NCBI GenBank assembly: GCA_958296015.1
Contig: CATQIH010000011.1
Span: forward strand, 1-64,000
Source: Cyclobacteriaceae bacterium
Lineage (GTDB): Bacteria; Bacteroidota; Bacteroidia; Cytophagales; Cyclobacteriaceae
Length of the DNA stretch: 64,000 bases
Direction: 5' to 3'
Part shown: positions 56,753 to 64,000 of the stretch, in pieces
Layout of the letters: each line of letters opens with the position of its first letter
Position numbering within the stretch: position 1 is the first letter of the stretch
Program-made: the position numbers and the translations under genes
Notes under the pieces: generated by a model
Seen by the model: only the letters and a program-made list of their open reading frames with translations
What the model was told of the DNA's origin: nothing
The model's database searches: none

Positions 56753-59170
56753 CTACTCATTGCGCAAACTATCCACCGGATTGCTGTTGGCAGCTTTCAG
56801 GCTTTGGCTGCTGACGGCCAGCAGGGCGATCAATAGCACGGTAATACCGGGGATGAAGAAATGCCACCAGTGCAGGTCGATGCGGTAGGCAAAACTTTGC
56901 AGCCACTCCTGGGCAAAGTAATTGGCAACAGGTGTAGCCACAGCAAAAGCAATGAGGATCAGCCGGATGTAGTCTTTGGAAAGCAGCAACAAAATACTTT
57001 GTGCCGAAGCACCTAGTACCTTGCGGATGCCAATCTCTTTGGTGCGCTGCCGGGCCGAATAGGTAGCCAGGCCAAGCAGTCCCAGACAGGCAATGAAGAT
57101 GGCAAAGCCCGTAAAAATACCAAATACCTGTCCAAACTGCTGGTCTGTGCGGTACTGTGCATCAAACTGATCATCCAGAAAGTAATAGTCAAACACATCG
57201 TTGGGATATGCTGTCCGCCACCGGTCTTCTATGCCTGCAATCATATCTGCATAGGAAGTGGCTTGTGTGGGGGCAGACAGTTTGATACTGAAATAATCGG
57301 CTCCGGCTTCATCTGTCGGATAAATGAGTAGGGGAATCTGGGCTTCTTTCAGCGACAAGTGATGATAGTCATCTATCACACCGGATACCGTCACTTTGTT
57401 GCCCCAGAAAGTCAGCATCTGACCCAAGGCATCATCTGGTGAAGCAAAGCCCAGGCGAGTAGCCGCCATTTTGTTGATCACCACCTGTGCGGTTTCTGAA
57501 GACGCATGTGGTAACCGAAAACCATGACCGGCAATGAGGTTAATGCCAAGTGTTTGCAAATACGTATCACTGGCACCATACAGGTAGAAAATCGTTTTGA
57601 AATCTTCTTTATGGTCCAGCTGGTGTATATCATCGGTACTGTTGATTTCATAAATACCATTACCCGGCAAGGTACTGGAAAAGGTTGCGTCCTGCACATA
57701 GGGTAGCTGTGTTATCTCATTGCGAAAAAACTGAAAGGACCGACTGGAGACCGAATCGTTACCCAAATATTTAGGCGCATGTAGGGCTACTATCTGGCTA
57801 AGCGTGGCACCAGTCTCTTGCTGGCGCAGAAAATGTATCTGCTGGTAGACCAGCAGTGTGCCGCCCATCATCATGATGGTAAGCATAAACTGTAGGGTGA
57901 CCAGCGACTTTCTCAATACGTTTCCTTTGCCGGAAGCCGTAAAGCTGCCTTTCAGTACTTTCACTGGCTGAAAGGCGGTGACACTGATCGCTGGGAAAAG
58001 ACACGAAGCCAGCGTACCCAGCAGCAGTAAACCCAACAGTGCAGCAAATACATCGGGTCGTTCCAGCAGCTCGAAGGAAAGCGCGTGACCAGCCAGTAGC
58101 TCAAAGTAAGACTTCACCATCACCACCAGCGCGATCGCTAGCAGCAGTGCTACAGCATTGATAGTAAGTGATTCTGTAAGAAATTGTAAGATTAGTGCGC
58201 CCCTGCTGGCACCCAGCACCTTGCGGATGCTGCTTTCCTTGATGCGATGCATAGACTGCACCGTCGCCAGATTGATGTAGTTGAAGCAGGCAATCAGCAT
58301 CACCAGCAGTGCCAGTGCCAGCAGACCGTACACTGTGGTTGCGCTTCCATTTGCTTCGGCTTCGTAAGTTTTGTGCGAGTGAAGATGAATATCTTCCACC
58401 AACTGCCATACATAACTGGTATTGAAGCGATTGGTGCTGTCAATCACCTGCTTTGCTTTGGTACTCAACGATGAGCGTTTGGCTTGCGGATCGACCAGCA
58501 GGTAGGTATAATCATTATTGTTGTCCCAGGTAAGCTTGCGTTTCCAGTGATCTGTCGCCGTAGTATAGGAGATCAGCATATTGAAATGCAGATGAGAATT
58601 CTCCGGCACATCGGCCATTACTCCGGTCACCAACAAATCATCCTGATTACCATAATCACGGTAGATGAGGGTTTGCCCAACGGGGTCTTCATCGCCAAAA
58701 TACTGCCGGGCTGCCGATTGGGTAAGTACCACGGAAAGCGGTTTTTCCAAAGCTGTTTTCGTATCTCCGGCAAGCATCTTCCAGGAGAACATTTGTAGAA
58801 AAGAAGGTTCAGCTACATAGAGCCTGTCTTCTTTAAAATGACGGTCACCATTGGATAGCGTAGCATTTTCGATGAGGTAAATCCTGGCAAAGTCTTCTAC
58901 TTCCGGTAGCGTTGCTTTCAGGGTAGGGCCTACTAGGTTGGACGTGTTGGCATCCTGTATTTCCTCTCCATTGGAAATGTTGGCCGTCGTAATCCGATAG
59001 AGCCGGTCAGCGTTTTCATGAAAGCGGTCATAGCTTAGCTCAAAGCCTACATACAGCAACGTGAGCAGACAGATAGCCAGGCTGATCGTGAGGCCAGACA
59101 GGTTGATGACTGTAAAGACTTTGTCCTTCCTGAAATTCCTGAAAGCGATGAGCAGATAGTTTTTGTACAT
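56753..59170 (-). CDS. ABC transporter permease, MacB/FtsX type
   Basis: 805 aa. MacB-type permease with N-terminal core domain (MYKNYLLIAFRNFRKDKVFT, VINLSGLTISLAICLLTLLY), the periplasmic MacB_PCD region, and two FtsX-like membrane blocks. The block ends carry the RKVLGAS repeat (SSIRKVLGASRGALILQFLT and EIGIRKVLGASAQSILLLLS). Typical of Bacteroidota permeases involved in lipoprotein or toxin export. The ATP-binding partner is not in the window. The first residues carry the usual ABC permease start YKNYL. Confidence 0.9.
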   Translation of the reverse strand: MYKNYLLIAFRNFRKDKVFTVINLSGLTISLAICLLTLLYVGFELSYDRFHENADRLYRITTANISNGEEIQDANTSNLVGPTLKATLPEVEDFARIYLIENATLSNGDRHFKEDRLYVAEPSFLQMFSWKMLAGDTKTALEKPLSVVLTQSAARQYFGDEDPVGQTLIYRDYGNQDDLLVTGVMADVPENSHLHFNMLISYTTATDHWKRKLTWDNNNDYTYLLVDPQAKRSSLSTKAKQVIDSTNRFNTSYVWQLVEDIHLHSHKTYEAEANGSATTVYGLLALALLVMLIACFNYINLATVQSMHRIKESSIRKVLGASRGALILQFLTESLTINAVALLLAIALVVMVKSYFELLAGHALSFELLERPDVFAALLGLLLLGTLASCLFPAISVTAFQPVKVLKGSFTASGKGNVLRKSLVTLQFMLTIMMMGGTLLVYQQIHFLRQQETGATLSQIVALHAPKYLGNDSVSSRSFQFFRNEITQLPYVQDATFSSTLPGNGIYEINSTDDIHQLDHKEDFKTIFYLYGASDTYLQTLGINLIAGHGFRLPHASSETAQVVINKMAATRLGFASPDDALGQMLTFWGNKVTVSGVIDDYHHLSLKEAQIPLLIYPTDEAGADYFSIKLSAPTQATSYADMIAGIEDRWRTAYPNDVFDYYFLDDQFDAQYRTDQQFGQVFGIFTGFAIFIACLGLLGLATYSARQRTKEIGIRKVLGASAQSILLLLSKDYIRLILIAFAVATPVANYFAQEWLQSFAYRIDLHWWHFFIPGITVLLIALLAVSSQSLKAANSNPVDSLRNE

Positions 59171-59469
59171 GTAGCAGCTAATTTAAGTGGCAAAAGCATG
59201 GATGACTTTCCTATGAGCTAATATCTGCTACTTTATCTTATAATGCTACTTTTTTGCAGTGAGTGGTCGGTATGATGCAGTGAAATGCAATGGAGTAATA
59301 AATGCAAGCAAGTCAGTCGCCTACAATCATTGCGTATAGTATCTTTGGTAGTTGTACTACTTCTTCTGATAACTACTTCTAATACATAATCTTTGTGGCC
59401 AAACGATATGTACCAGCTGATGAAAAGCCCGTTCTGCCACGAAAGGTACAATATTAGTTTTGGCAATAA

Positions 59470-59545
59470 TATGCTTCTCACAATTTGCGAGTAGCTTTCC
59501 TTGAAGTGCAATAGCTTGCAGACAGTTGGCAAGTAGCTATCCCCG
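59470..59545 (-). repeat. 41-bp repeat family, distal copies
   Basis: On the minus strand this reads ATAGCTACTTGCCAACTGTC and GCAAGCTATTGCACTTCAAG, then AAAGCTACTCGCAAATTGTG with AGAAGCATATT. It matches the array at 9608-9840. Confidence 0.65.
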
Positions 59546-59765
59546 CCATATGATACTCTGCCACAGTTGTCTGCTGGGTTCCATATCTGTGGCTTGTGCC
59601 GCCGTGGCGCGGTCCTCACAAGACACCCTCGCTGGGTTTGTGGGTACCGGTATTCGCCATCCGGCATGGAATGCTACGGGCCTCGGCGGCAGGGGCCGAC
59701 CCGGACAGCCCACGGGTTCCATACCCCAGTTTGTGCCAACGTGGCGCGGACTCACAAACTGGAAA

Positions 59766-59780
59766 TGTACCGTAGTATAG
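59766..59780. repeat. Solitary 15-bp end of the IS4-type element
   Basis: TGTACCGTAGTATAG is identical to the terminal inverted repeat of the element at 14108-15322. No transposase remains here. Probably a trace of an excised or deleted copy. Confidence 0.6.
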
Positions 59781-59899
59781 ATGAAGATATAAGATGCTTA
59801 TGTTTTACTTTCTTATCACGCTTCATGGTAGACTGTACGGAGCCTTTGAAGTAAATAGGTAGATGAACCCTCGCTTCGGCCTGTGACCAAAGCTAGAAG

Positions 59900-59922
59900 G
59901 GCTTCAGATACAATCTGAAGCC
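59900..59922. repeat. Dispersed palindrome, copy 2
   Basis: GGCTTCAGAT-ACA-ATCTGAAGCC, the same stem as at 48750. An additional partial stem (CAATCTAAAGC) follows at about 59937. Confidence 0.65.
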
Positions 59923-59989
59923 AGTCAGATGGATGCAATCTAAAGCGAGTGGGGTATTGACTTAACTCCCAACTCCCAATCCCTATAAC

Positions 59990-60286
59990 CTAATCCCCAG
60001 CACCCAACACCTTGGGTACCCGAAAGTATTGGTCATCTTTTTTGGGTGCGTTGTCCAATGCCTCTTTCCTGTCCAAATGCTGCCCTACTTTGTCGGGGCG
60101 GAAATGGTTGACTTCCATCGTCATGTTGGTCATAGGCTCTACATCGGAGGTATCTACCTCGTTGAGCTGATCTACCCAGTCGAGTATCTCGGTCATGTTT
60201 TGTGCCAGGGCTTCTTCTGCTTCGGCATCAAACTCAAGGCGCGCCAGATGCGCTATTTTGTGAATGGTGGCTCTGTCTATTTTCAT
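59990..60286 (-). CDS. gatC: Aspartyl/glutamyl-tRNA amidotransferase subunit C
   Basis: 98 aa. Small helical subunit of GatCAB, which amidates mischarged tRNA: IHKIAHLARLEFDAEAEEAL, VDTSDVEPMTNM, FRPDKVGQHLDRKEALDNAP, YFRVPKVL at the end. It lies 11 bp downstream of plsC on the same strand. Confidence 0.92.
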   Translation of the reverse strand: MKIDRATIHKIAHLARLEFDAEAEEALAQNMTEILDWVDQLNEVDTSDVEPMTNMTMEVNHFRPDKVGQHLDRKEALDNAPKKDDQYFRVPKVLGAGD

Positions 60287-60297
60287 ATATTTATTTT

Positions 60298-61128
60298 TTA
60301 AAAGCTGGAAGTCTGCGGTCCGAGGTCCGAAGTATCGCTTCTGCCTTCCGACTCCGGCCTCCGGTCTTCAGTCTTCGGTCTACCTTCCCCTGTTTGAAGA
60401 TGCGGAAAATGTTTTGAAAGTTCCTGCTCAATGACCTGATATGTTTGATCTTTAAGTCGCCCGATGTCGTTTTCTGTCATACCCACGGTAGGAATGGGTT
60501 TGTGAAAGATGATGACGGGCCGTTTGGGCTGCATCAAAAACTTGTTGTCATTGGGTAATATCAGTCCATTGTAAGGTATGGTGACCGGCACGACAGGTAT
60601 CTGCTTCTCAATGGCTACCCTGAAAGGCCCTGTCTTAAAGACAGCCAGGTGCATGGCATCAGGCGTGCGGATGCCCCCTTCCGGAAACATCACCACGCTC
60701 TTGCCTTCGTCTACTGCCCGGTAACTTTCTTTGAGTGCCCGATAGCGGTCTTTCGCGCTTTCCCGGTTGACGGTGATGTGTAATTTCTTGAACATAAAAC
60801 CAAACAAAGGCACCTTGGTCAGCGAACTTTTACCGACAAACACAAAGGGTTTGGGCGCATAGCCCATAGCAGGTATATCCAGCAGTGAGAAATGATTGGG
60901 CGTGAACACGTACGGCTGCCGCTTCTCCAGCTTTCCTTTCCACAGGATGCGGGGCGGCACACCCAGCGAAAGAAAGAAGCCACGGCACCAACACTGGTTG
61001 AGCAGCAAGGCATACCGATGCCAACTCCTTTTGAGCATCAGGATCAGAAACAAAGGTAGAAGGAATATGAACATGAGGCCAAACATAAAGAGGCCATACG
61101 TAGAATATACTCTTATCAAAAACCGCAT
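60298..61128 (-). CDS. plsC: 1-acyl-sn-glycerol-3-phosphate acyltransferase
   Basis: 276 aa. N-terminal membrane helix (YGLFMFGLMFIFLLPLFLIL). Acyltransferase blocks NHFSLLDIP (H-x4-D) and FPEGGIRTP. It makes phosphatidic acid from lysophosphatidic acid. The final 25-30 residues (GRPKTEDRRPESEGRSDTSD...) are polar, low-complexity and encoded by a pyrimidine-rich repeat like the intergenic ones near 23000 and 45830, so the true family end is near residue 245. Confidence 0.85.
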   Translation of the reverse strand: MRFLIRVYSTYGLFMFGLMFIFLLPLFLILMLKRSWHRYALLLNQCWCRGFFLSLGVPPRILWKGKLEKRQPYVFTPNHFSLLDIPAMGYAPKPFVFVGKSSLTKVPLFGFMFKKLHITVNRESAKDRYRALKESYRAVDEGKSVVMFPEGGIRTPDAMHLAVFKTGPFRVAIEKQIPVVPVTIPYNGLILPNDNKFLMQPKRPVIIFHKPIPTVGMTENDIGRLKDQTYQVIEQELSKHFPHLQTGEGRPKTEDRRPESEGRSDTSDLGPQTSSF

Positions 61129-61492
61129 ATGCCTTGCTCAGTGAGTTTTGCTAAACCGGCCAAATGTAAAAAAACTTCGGCACCCGACCTAGCCATATGC
61201 TGATGCATGTAGTGAAAGTGGAGATAAAAAGTTAGTTCCTATCAATTATTTATTAATAAGGCGTATAAAATATATCTGGTTTTAATTATAATTTATTATG
61301 TATATGTATTAAAATTTTAATATGTATATGTCATTTTGTCAAATTAAAGGCTATACATAATGCAAAGGTATATATATTCATTGCAAATTTTTTGCTATTC
61401 CTTTGGCCTTCTCAAATCCAAAGGCTGGCGGCTCTACGTACGTACCACATCTAATTATTCAATTTTTTCTAATCGCAAACCACTATACTCCT
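61129..61492. other. AT-rich divergent promoter region
   Basis: No gene seen. A very AT-rich core has two TATGTATATGT direct repeats (about 61299 and 61320) around the palindrome ATTAAAATTTTAAT. It is probably the control region of the beta-propeller/ferritin-like operon. No consensus -7 element is certain. Confidence 0.45.
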
Positions 61493-62542
61493 ATGAGAAA
61501 GCTATTTTTACACAACGCTCATGCAACCCTGAAAGGCATCCTGGGCTTTTGCCTGCTGGCAATGCTTGCCGGTTGCCAAGAAGGTGAAAATTTCCTGGAC
61601 AAGGTCCGGGACAAAGACAAAGGCATGGACGGCAAAGAAATGGTCAGGCTTTTTGCTTCTACCAACACGGGTGGCAACTTCACGGTGCTTGATGTCTCTG
61701 ACCTGACAGATGTGCCCTCGGTGATGTACAACACCACCAGCCCGGATGCAGATGGCATCTATTACGACAATGCCAGGAAAATGGTCTACCAGCTTTCGCG
61801 CACTTCCAGTCAGGTGAATGCCTACACTTCCGAATCTAATTTTACCAAAGCAGGAGATGCCATGCTGGCCTTCAGCAGCACTTCGGACTTTACCAACGGG
61901 CGGGAAATTGCCGTGAGTGGCAACAAGCTGGTAGTAGCCGAAGACGTAGACAGTGCCAACCAGTTGGTGGTATACAGCATCATAGACGATGGCTTTCAGT
62001 ATGAAAAGACTTACATGGTGCCCTTCGATGTGTGGGGTATTCACCTGGATGGCAACACGCTGTATGCCGTGGTAGACAAGACCAACAAACTGGCGGTGTT
62101 TCATGATTTCTTCAGCCATGAGGCAGGCGATGTAGCAGCCGATATGATGGTAGGCATAGAAGGTGTAGGCCGCACCCACGGACTCTCTTACGATGCGGAA
62201 CACGATACCATGTTCCTGACAGACATCGAAGATGCCGACAATGATGCAGACGGAGCTTTCCATATCATCACAGACTTTACAGCCAAAGCTATGAAAGCTG
62301 GCGACGGCGGTACCATCGCTTTGAAAGACCATCGGTGCGTAATGGGAGAAAAAAGTATGCTGGGCAATCCGGTAGATATTGCCTTTGATTACAACAACCA
62401 GAAGATCTACATCGCAGAACGCGCCAAAGACGGAGGCATGATCCTAGCTTTTGATTATCCTATGTCGGGTGGCGATGCAGCACCTGTCTTTAGCCTGGCC
62501 TATCCGGGTGCCTCGGCTGTGTACTTAGCTCCCAGAAAATAA
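61493..62542 (+). CDS. Beta-propeller-like lipoprotein
   Basis: 349 aa from MRKLFLHNAHATLKGILGFC, with lipobox LAGC. The mature part consists of repeated four-stranded beta units (FTVLDVSDLTDVPSVMYNTT, KMVYQLSRTSSQVNAYTSES, LVVYSIIDDGFQYEKTYMVP, NPVDIAFDYNNQKIYIAERA), as in a 6- or 7-bladed propeller. Function unknown. It is the first gene of an operon with two ferritin-like proteins (41 bp gap). Confidence 0.7.
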   Translation: MRKLFLHNAHATLKGILGFCLLAMLAGCQEGENFLDKVRDKDKGMDGKEMVRLFASTNTGGNFTVLDVSDLTDVPSVMYNTTSPDADGIYYDNARKMVYQLSRTSSQVNAYTSESNFTKAGDAMLAFSSTSDFTNGREIAVSGNKLVVAEDVDSANQLVVYSIIDDGFQYEKTYMVPFDVWGIHLDGNTLYAVVDKTNKLAVFHDFFSHEAGDVAADMMVGIEGVGRTHGLSYDAEHDTMFLTDIEDADNDADGAFHIITDFTAKAMKAGDGGTIALKDHRCVMGEKSMLGNPVDIAFDYNNQKIYIAERAKDGGMILAFDYPMSGGDAAPVFSLAYPGASAVYLAPRK

Positions 62543-62583
62543 CTTAATCCGTTTATCTTTTCACAATTTAATCAAATAACTCC

Positions 62584-63300
62584 ATGAAGTTAGATACTCA
62601 ACCCAACCAGCGCATTGGTTCCGCACCGGAAACCAACAGTGCCAGGAGATCTTTTTTGAAGTACAGCGGCGCCACACTGGCTACTGCCGGACTGGTACTC
62701 TCAGGCTGTAAAGAATTTTACGACTACATTCCCAAAGAACCCGGTGCCGACAAGGTCAACCTGGGTAGCGGCGACGTTGGCATTTTGAACTATGCTTATA
62801 CGCTCGAGCAACTGGAAGCGGCCTTCTACGAAATGGTGATGAAAATGCCTTACCACGGCATGAGCATTGAAGAAGCCATTATTCTGGAAGACATCAAGAA
62901 CCACGAGGTGGTACATCGCGAGTTTTTTAAAGCTGCTCTGGGTTCGGATGGCATTGCTGCCCTTGCCTTTGATTTCAGTAGCATAGACTTCGACAGCCGC
63001 GAGAGTGTGTTGTCTACTGCCAAGACGTTTGAAGACCTGGGTGTAGGTGCCTATAATGGCGCAGGTAAGCTGCTCAAAAGCGTCGATTACCTGCTGATTG
63101 CCGGCAAGATCGTCTCTGTGGAAGCCCGCCATGCCGCAGCCCTCCGGCACATGGTTGATACAGACCCTACCTCCTTTGCCGGAGATGATGTCATCGATAA
63201 AAACGGACTGGATCGCGCCCTGGCTCCGCAGGCAGTGCTGGAACAGGCGGCTGGTTTTATTGTCAATAAGATCAACGCCAACAATTTACCTACTTCCTAA
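62584..63300 (+). CDS. Ferritin-like domain protein with Tat/lipoprotein signal
   Basis: 238 aa. Twin-arginine motif SARRSFLK, followed by a hydrophobic stretch and a lipobox LSGC. The ferritin-like four-helix core has LNYAYTLEQLEAAFYEMVM, DIKNHEVVHREFFKAAL and SVEARHAAALRHM (E-x-x-H metal ligands). Secreted ferritin-like proteins of this type are known as desiccation-related or Ferritin_2 proteins. It belongs to one operon with the genes on either side. Confidence 0.85.
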   Translation: MKLDTQPNQRIGSAPETNSARRSFLKYSGATLATAGLVLSGCKEFYDYIPKEPGADKVNLGSGDVGILNYAYTLEQLEAAFYEMVMKMPYHGMSIEEAIILEDIKNHEVVHREFFKAALGSDGIAALAFDFSSIDFDSRESVLSTAKTFEDLGVGAYNGAGKLLKSVDYLLIAGKIVSVEARHAAALRHMVDTDPTSFAGDDVIDKNGLDRALAPQAVLEQAAGFIVNKINANNLPTS

Positions 63301-63327
63301 TCTTTATCTTCTAAACGCACAAGAATC

Positions 63328-64000
63328 ATGACTATATTCGACTTATTTAATACAAAACTGGGCGAGTCTGATAGCCAGCAGGCCATCGCTTCCCGACGTG
63401 AGGCTTTCCGCCAGATGGCAAGTATCGGCAAAATGACGGCAGCTGCTATGGCACCACTGGGCCTGTCTGCCCTGTTTGCCACAGAAGCCAAAGCCGACGG
63501 CAATAAGGTACTCGACGTACTCAACTTTGCCCTGCTGCTGGAATACCTAGAAAACGAATTTTATATCAAAGGCTTAGACTCCGGCGTGATTCCTGCCGGT
63601 TCGGATGCAGAAAAAGCCTACATGCAGATCAGCAAGCACGAGACGGCCCATGTCGAACTCCTGAAGAGCGCCATCAGTGCCTCGGGCGGTGAGCCTATCG
63701 ATAAGCCTGGGTTTGACTTTTCTGCCAGGGGCAACTTCTGGCCCTTTGCCATGTATGACGACTTCCTGGCACTCTCGCAGGCATTTGAAGACACCGGCGT
63801 ACGCGCTTACAAAGGGCAGGCGGGCAACCTGATCAGCAGCGGCGATGTGCTCACCGTTGCGCTACAGATTCACTCAGTAGAAGCACGCCATGCCTCCGAA
63901 GTGCGAAGGCTCCGCAAGCTCAAAGGCTGGATCACCGGCGACGAAAGAGGCCAGGGTATGCCGAAAGCCACACAGCCTACCTACGACGGTGAAGACAACC
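63328..64000 (+). CDS. Second ferritin-like domain protein (3' end outside window)
   Basis: 224 residues visible. Twin-arginine-like start (ASRREAFRQMASIGKMTAAA, then MAPLGLSALFATEAKA cleavage). Metal-ligand helices: LNFALLLEYLENEFYI, ISKHETAHVELLKSAI and IHSVEARHASEVRRLRKL. Paralogue of the preceding gene, 27 bp away. The pair probably works together. The frame is still open at the window end. Confidence 0.85.
   Translation, partial: MTIFDLFNTKLGESDSQQAIASRREAFRQMASIGKMTAAAMAPLGLSALFATEAKADGNKVLDVLNFALLLEYLENEFYIKGLDSGVIPAGSDAEKAYMQISKHETAHVELLKSAISASGGEPIDKPGFDFSARGNFWPFAMYDDFLALSQAFEDTGVRAYKGQAGNLISSGDVLTVALQIHSVEARHASEVRRLRKLKGWITGDERGQGMPKATQPTYDGEDN

Larger units (their letters stand above)
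59171..59989. other. Long intergenic region packed with repeats
   Basis: No gene seen. From left: an AT-rich stretch to 59465; two units of the 41-bp family (59470-59545, minus strand); a GC-rich repeat with CCATATCTGTGGCTTGTGCC and CCAGTTTGTGCCAACGTGGC (59576-59763); a solitary IS end (59766-59780); and a palindrome (59900-59922). The open frames across it are translated repeats. Confidence 0.6.

Noticed and set aside
59526-59854. Several open frames across 59526-59854
   Set aside because: They are translations of a GC-rich dispersed repeat with different frames on both strands and no start context.
1-64000. tRNA, rRNA or riboswitch genes
   Set aside because: No clover-leaf pattern with a T-loop TTCRANNC in the gaps, no rRNA stretches, and no recognisable riboswitch core upstream of metG, PduO or the cystathionine beta-synthase gene.

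Overview
The window looks like the chromosome of a member of the Bacteroidota, most likely of the Cytophagales. The evidence is a PorQ-type type IX secretion component, a sigma-ECF/FecR/TonB-receptor triplet with an STN domain and a CarboxypepD_reg-like domain, DUF1080 and fasciclin lipoproteins, paired Tat-type ferritin-like proteins, and many lipoproteins with short S-C lipoboxes. I saw no rRNA, tRNA or CRISPR array.

Layout. 1-8 kb: the end of a shikimate kinase gene, then a FAN1-like nuclease, a lipoprotein, mannonate dehydratase, an SDR reductase, hslU and porQ. All of these except the kinase are interrupted by single-base frameshifts, nearly always one extra base and mostly in a homopolymer run. 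8-10 kb: an IS982-type relic, a lipoprotein and a degenerate 41-bp tandem repeat. 10-23 kb: an array of secreted TPM-domain cassettes, described below. 23-36 kb: metG, an orphan HicB-like gene, priA, a broken DUF3575 gene, a Fec-type regulatory and uptake operon, and a five-domain fasciclin lipoprotein. 36-42 kb: a SUMF1-like protein, a GT51-like protein, and a small defence island (HepT/MntA toxin-antitoxin, two restriction enzymes, a truncated methyltransferase) flanked by direct repeats of the 3' end of a DUF1080 gene. 42-64 kb: mostly housekeeping genes (cystathionine beta-synthase, citrate synthase, PduO, xseA-xseB, lgt, gatC, plsC) with a GH10 xylanase, an ABC permease, an uncharacterised membrane/TPR protein, and a beta-propeller lipoprotein followed by two ferritin-like proteins. 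The intergenic gaps hold several dispersed palindromic and tandem repeat families.

The most interesting region is 10.7-22.8 kb. One complete gene has a signal peptide, an N-terminal TPM domain and a DUF5675/L,D-transpeptidase-like C-terminal domain. Two 5'-truncated cassettes follow it and start inside the same conserved TPM module, with no start codon or signal peptide. One repeats the same C-terminal domain; the other carries a metzincin (HExxHxxGxxH) peptidase domain. A fourth cassette survives only as a toxin tail beside an IS4-family element. Each toxin-like gene is followed, overlapping or close behind, by a gene with its own signal peptide. Between the two similar cassettes, divergence is concentrated in the toxin tail and the first two thirds of the partner, with near-identical sequence on both sides. 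I read this as a polymorphic toxin-immunity locus with silent downstream cassettes, acting in the periplasm and using a TPM domain as its constant module. The function is inferred; the architecture is visible in the sequence.
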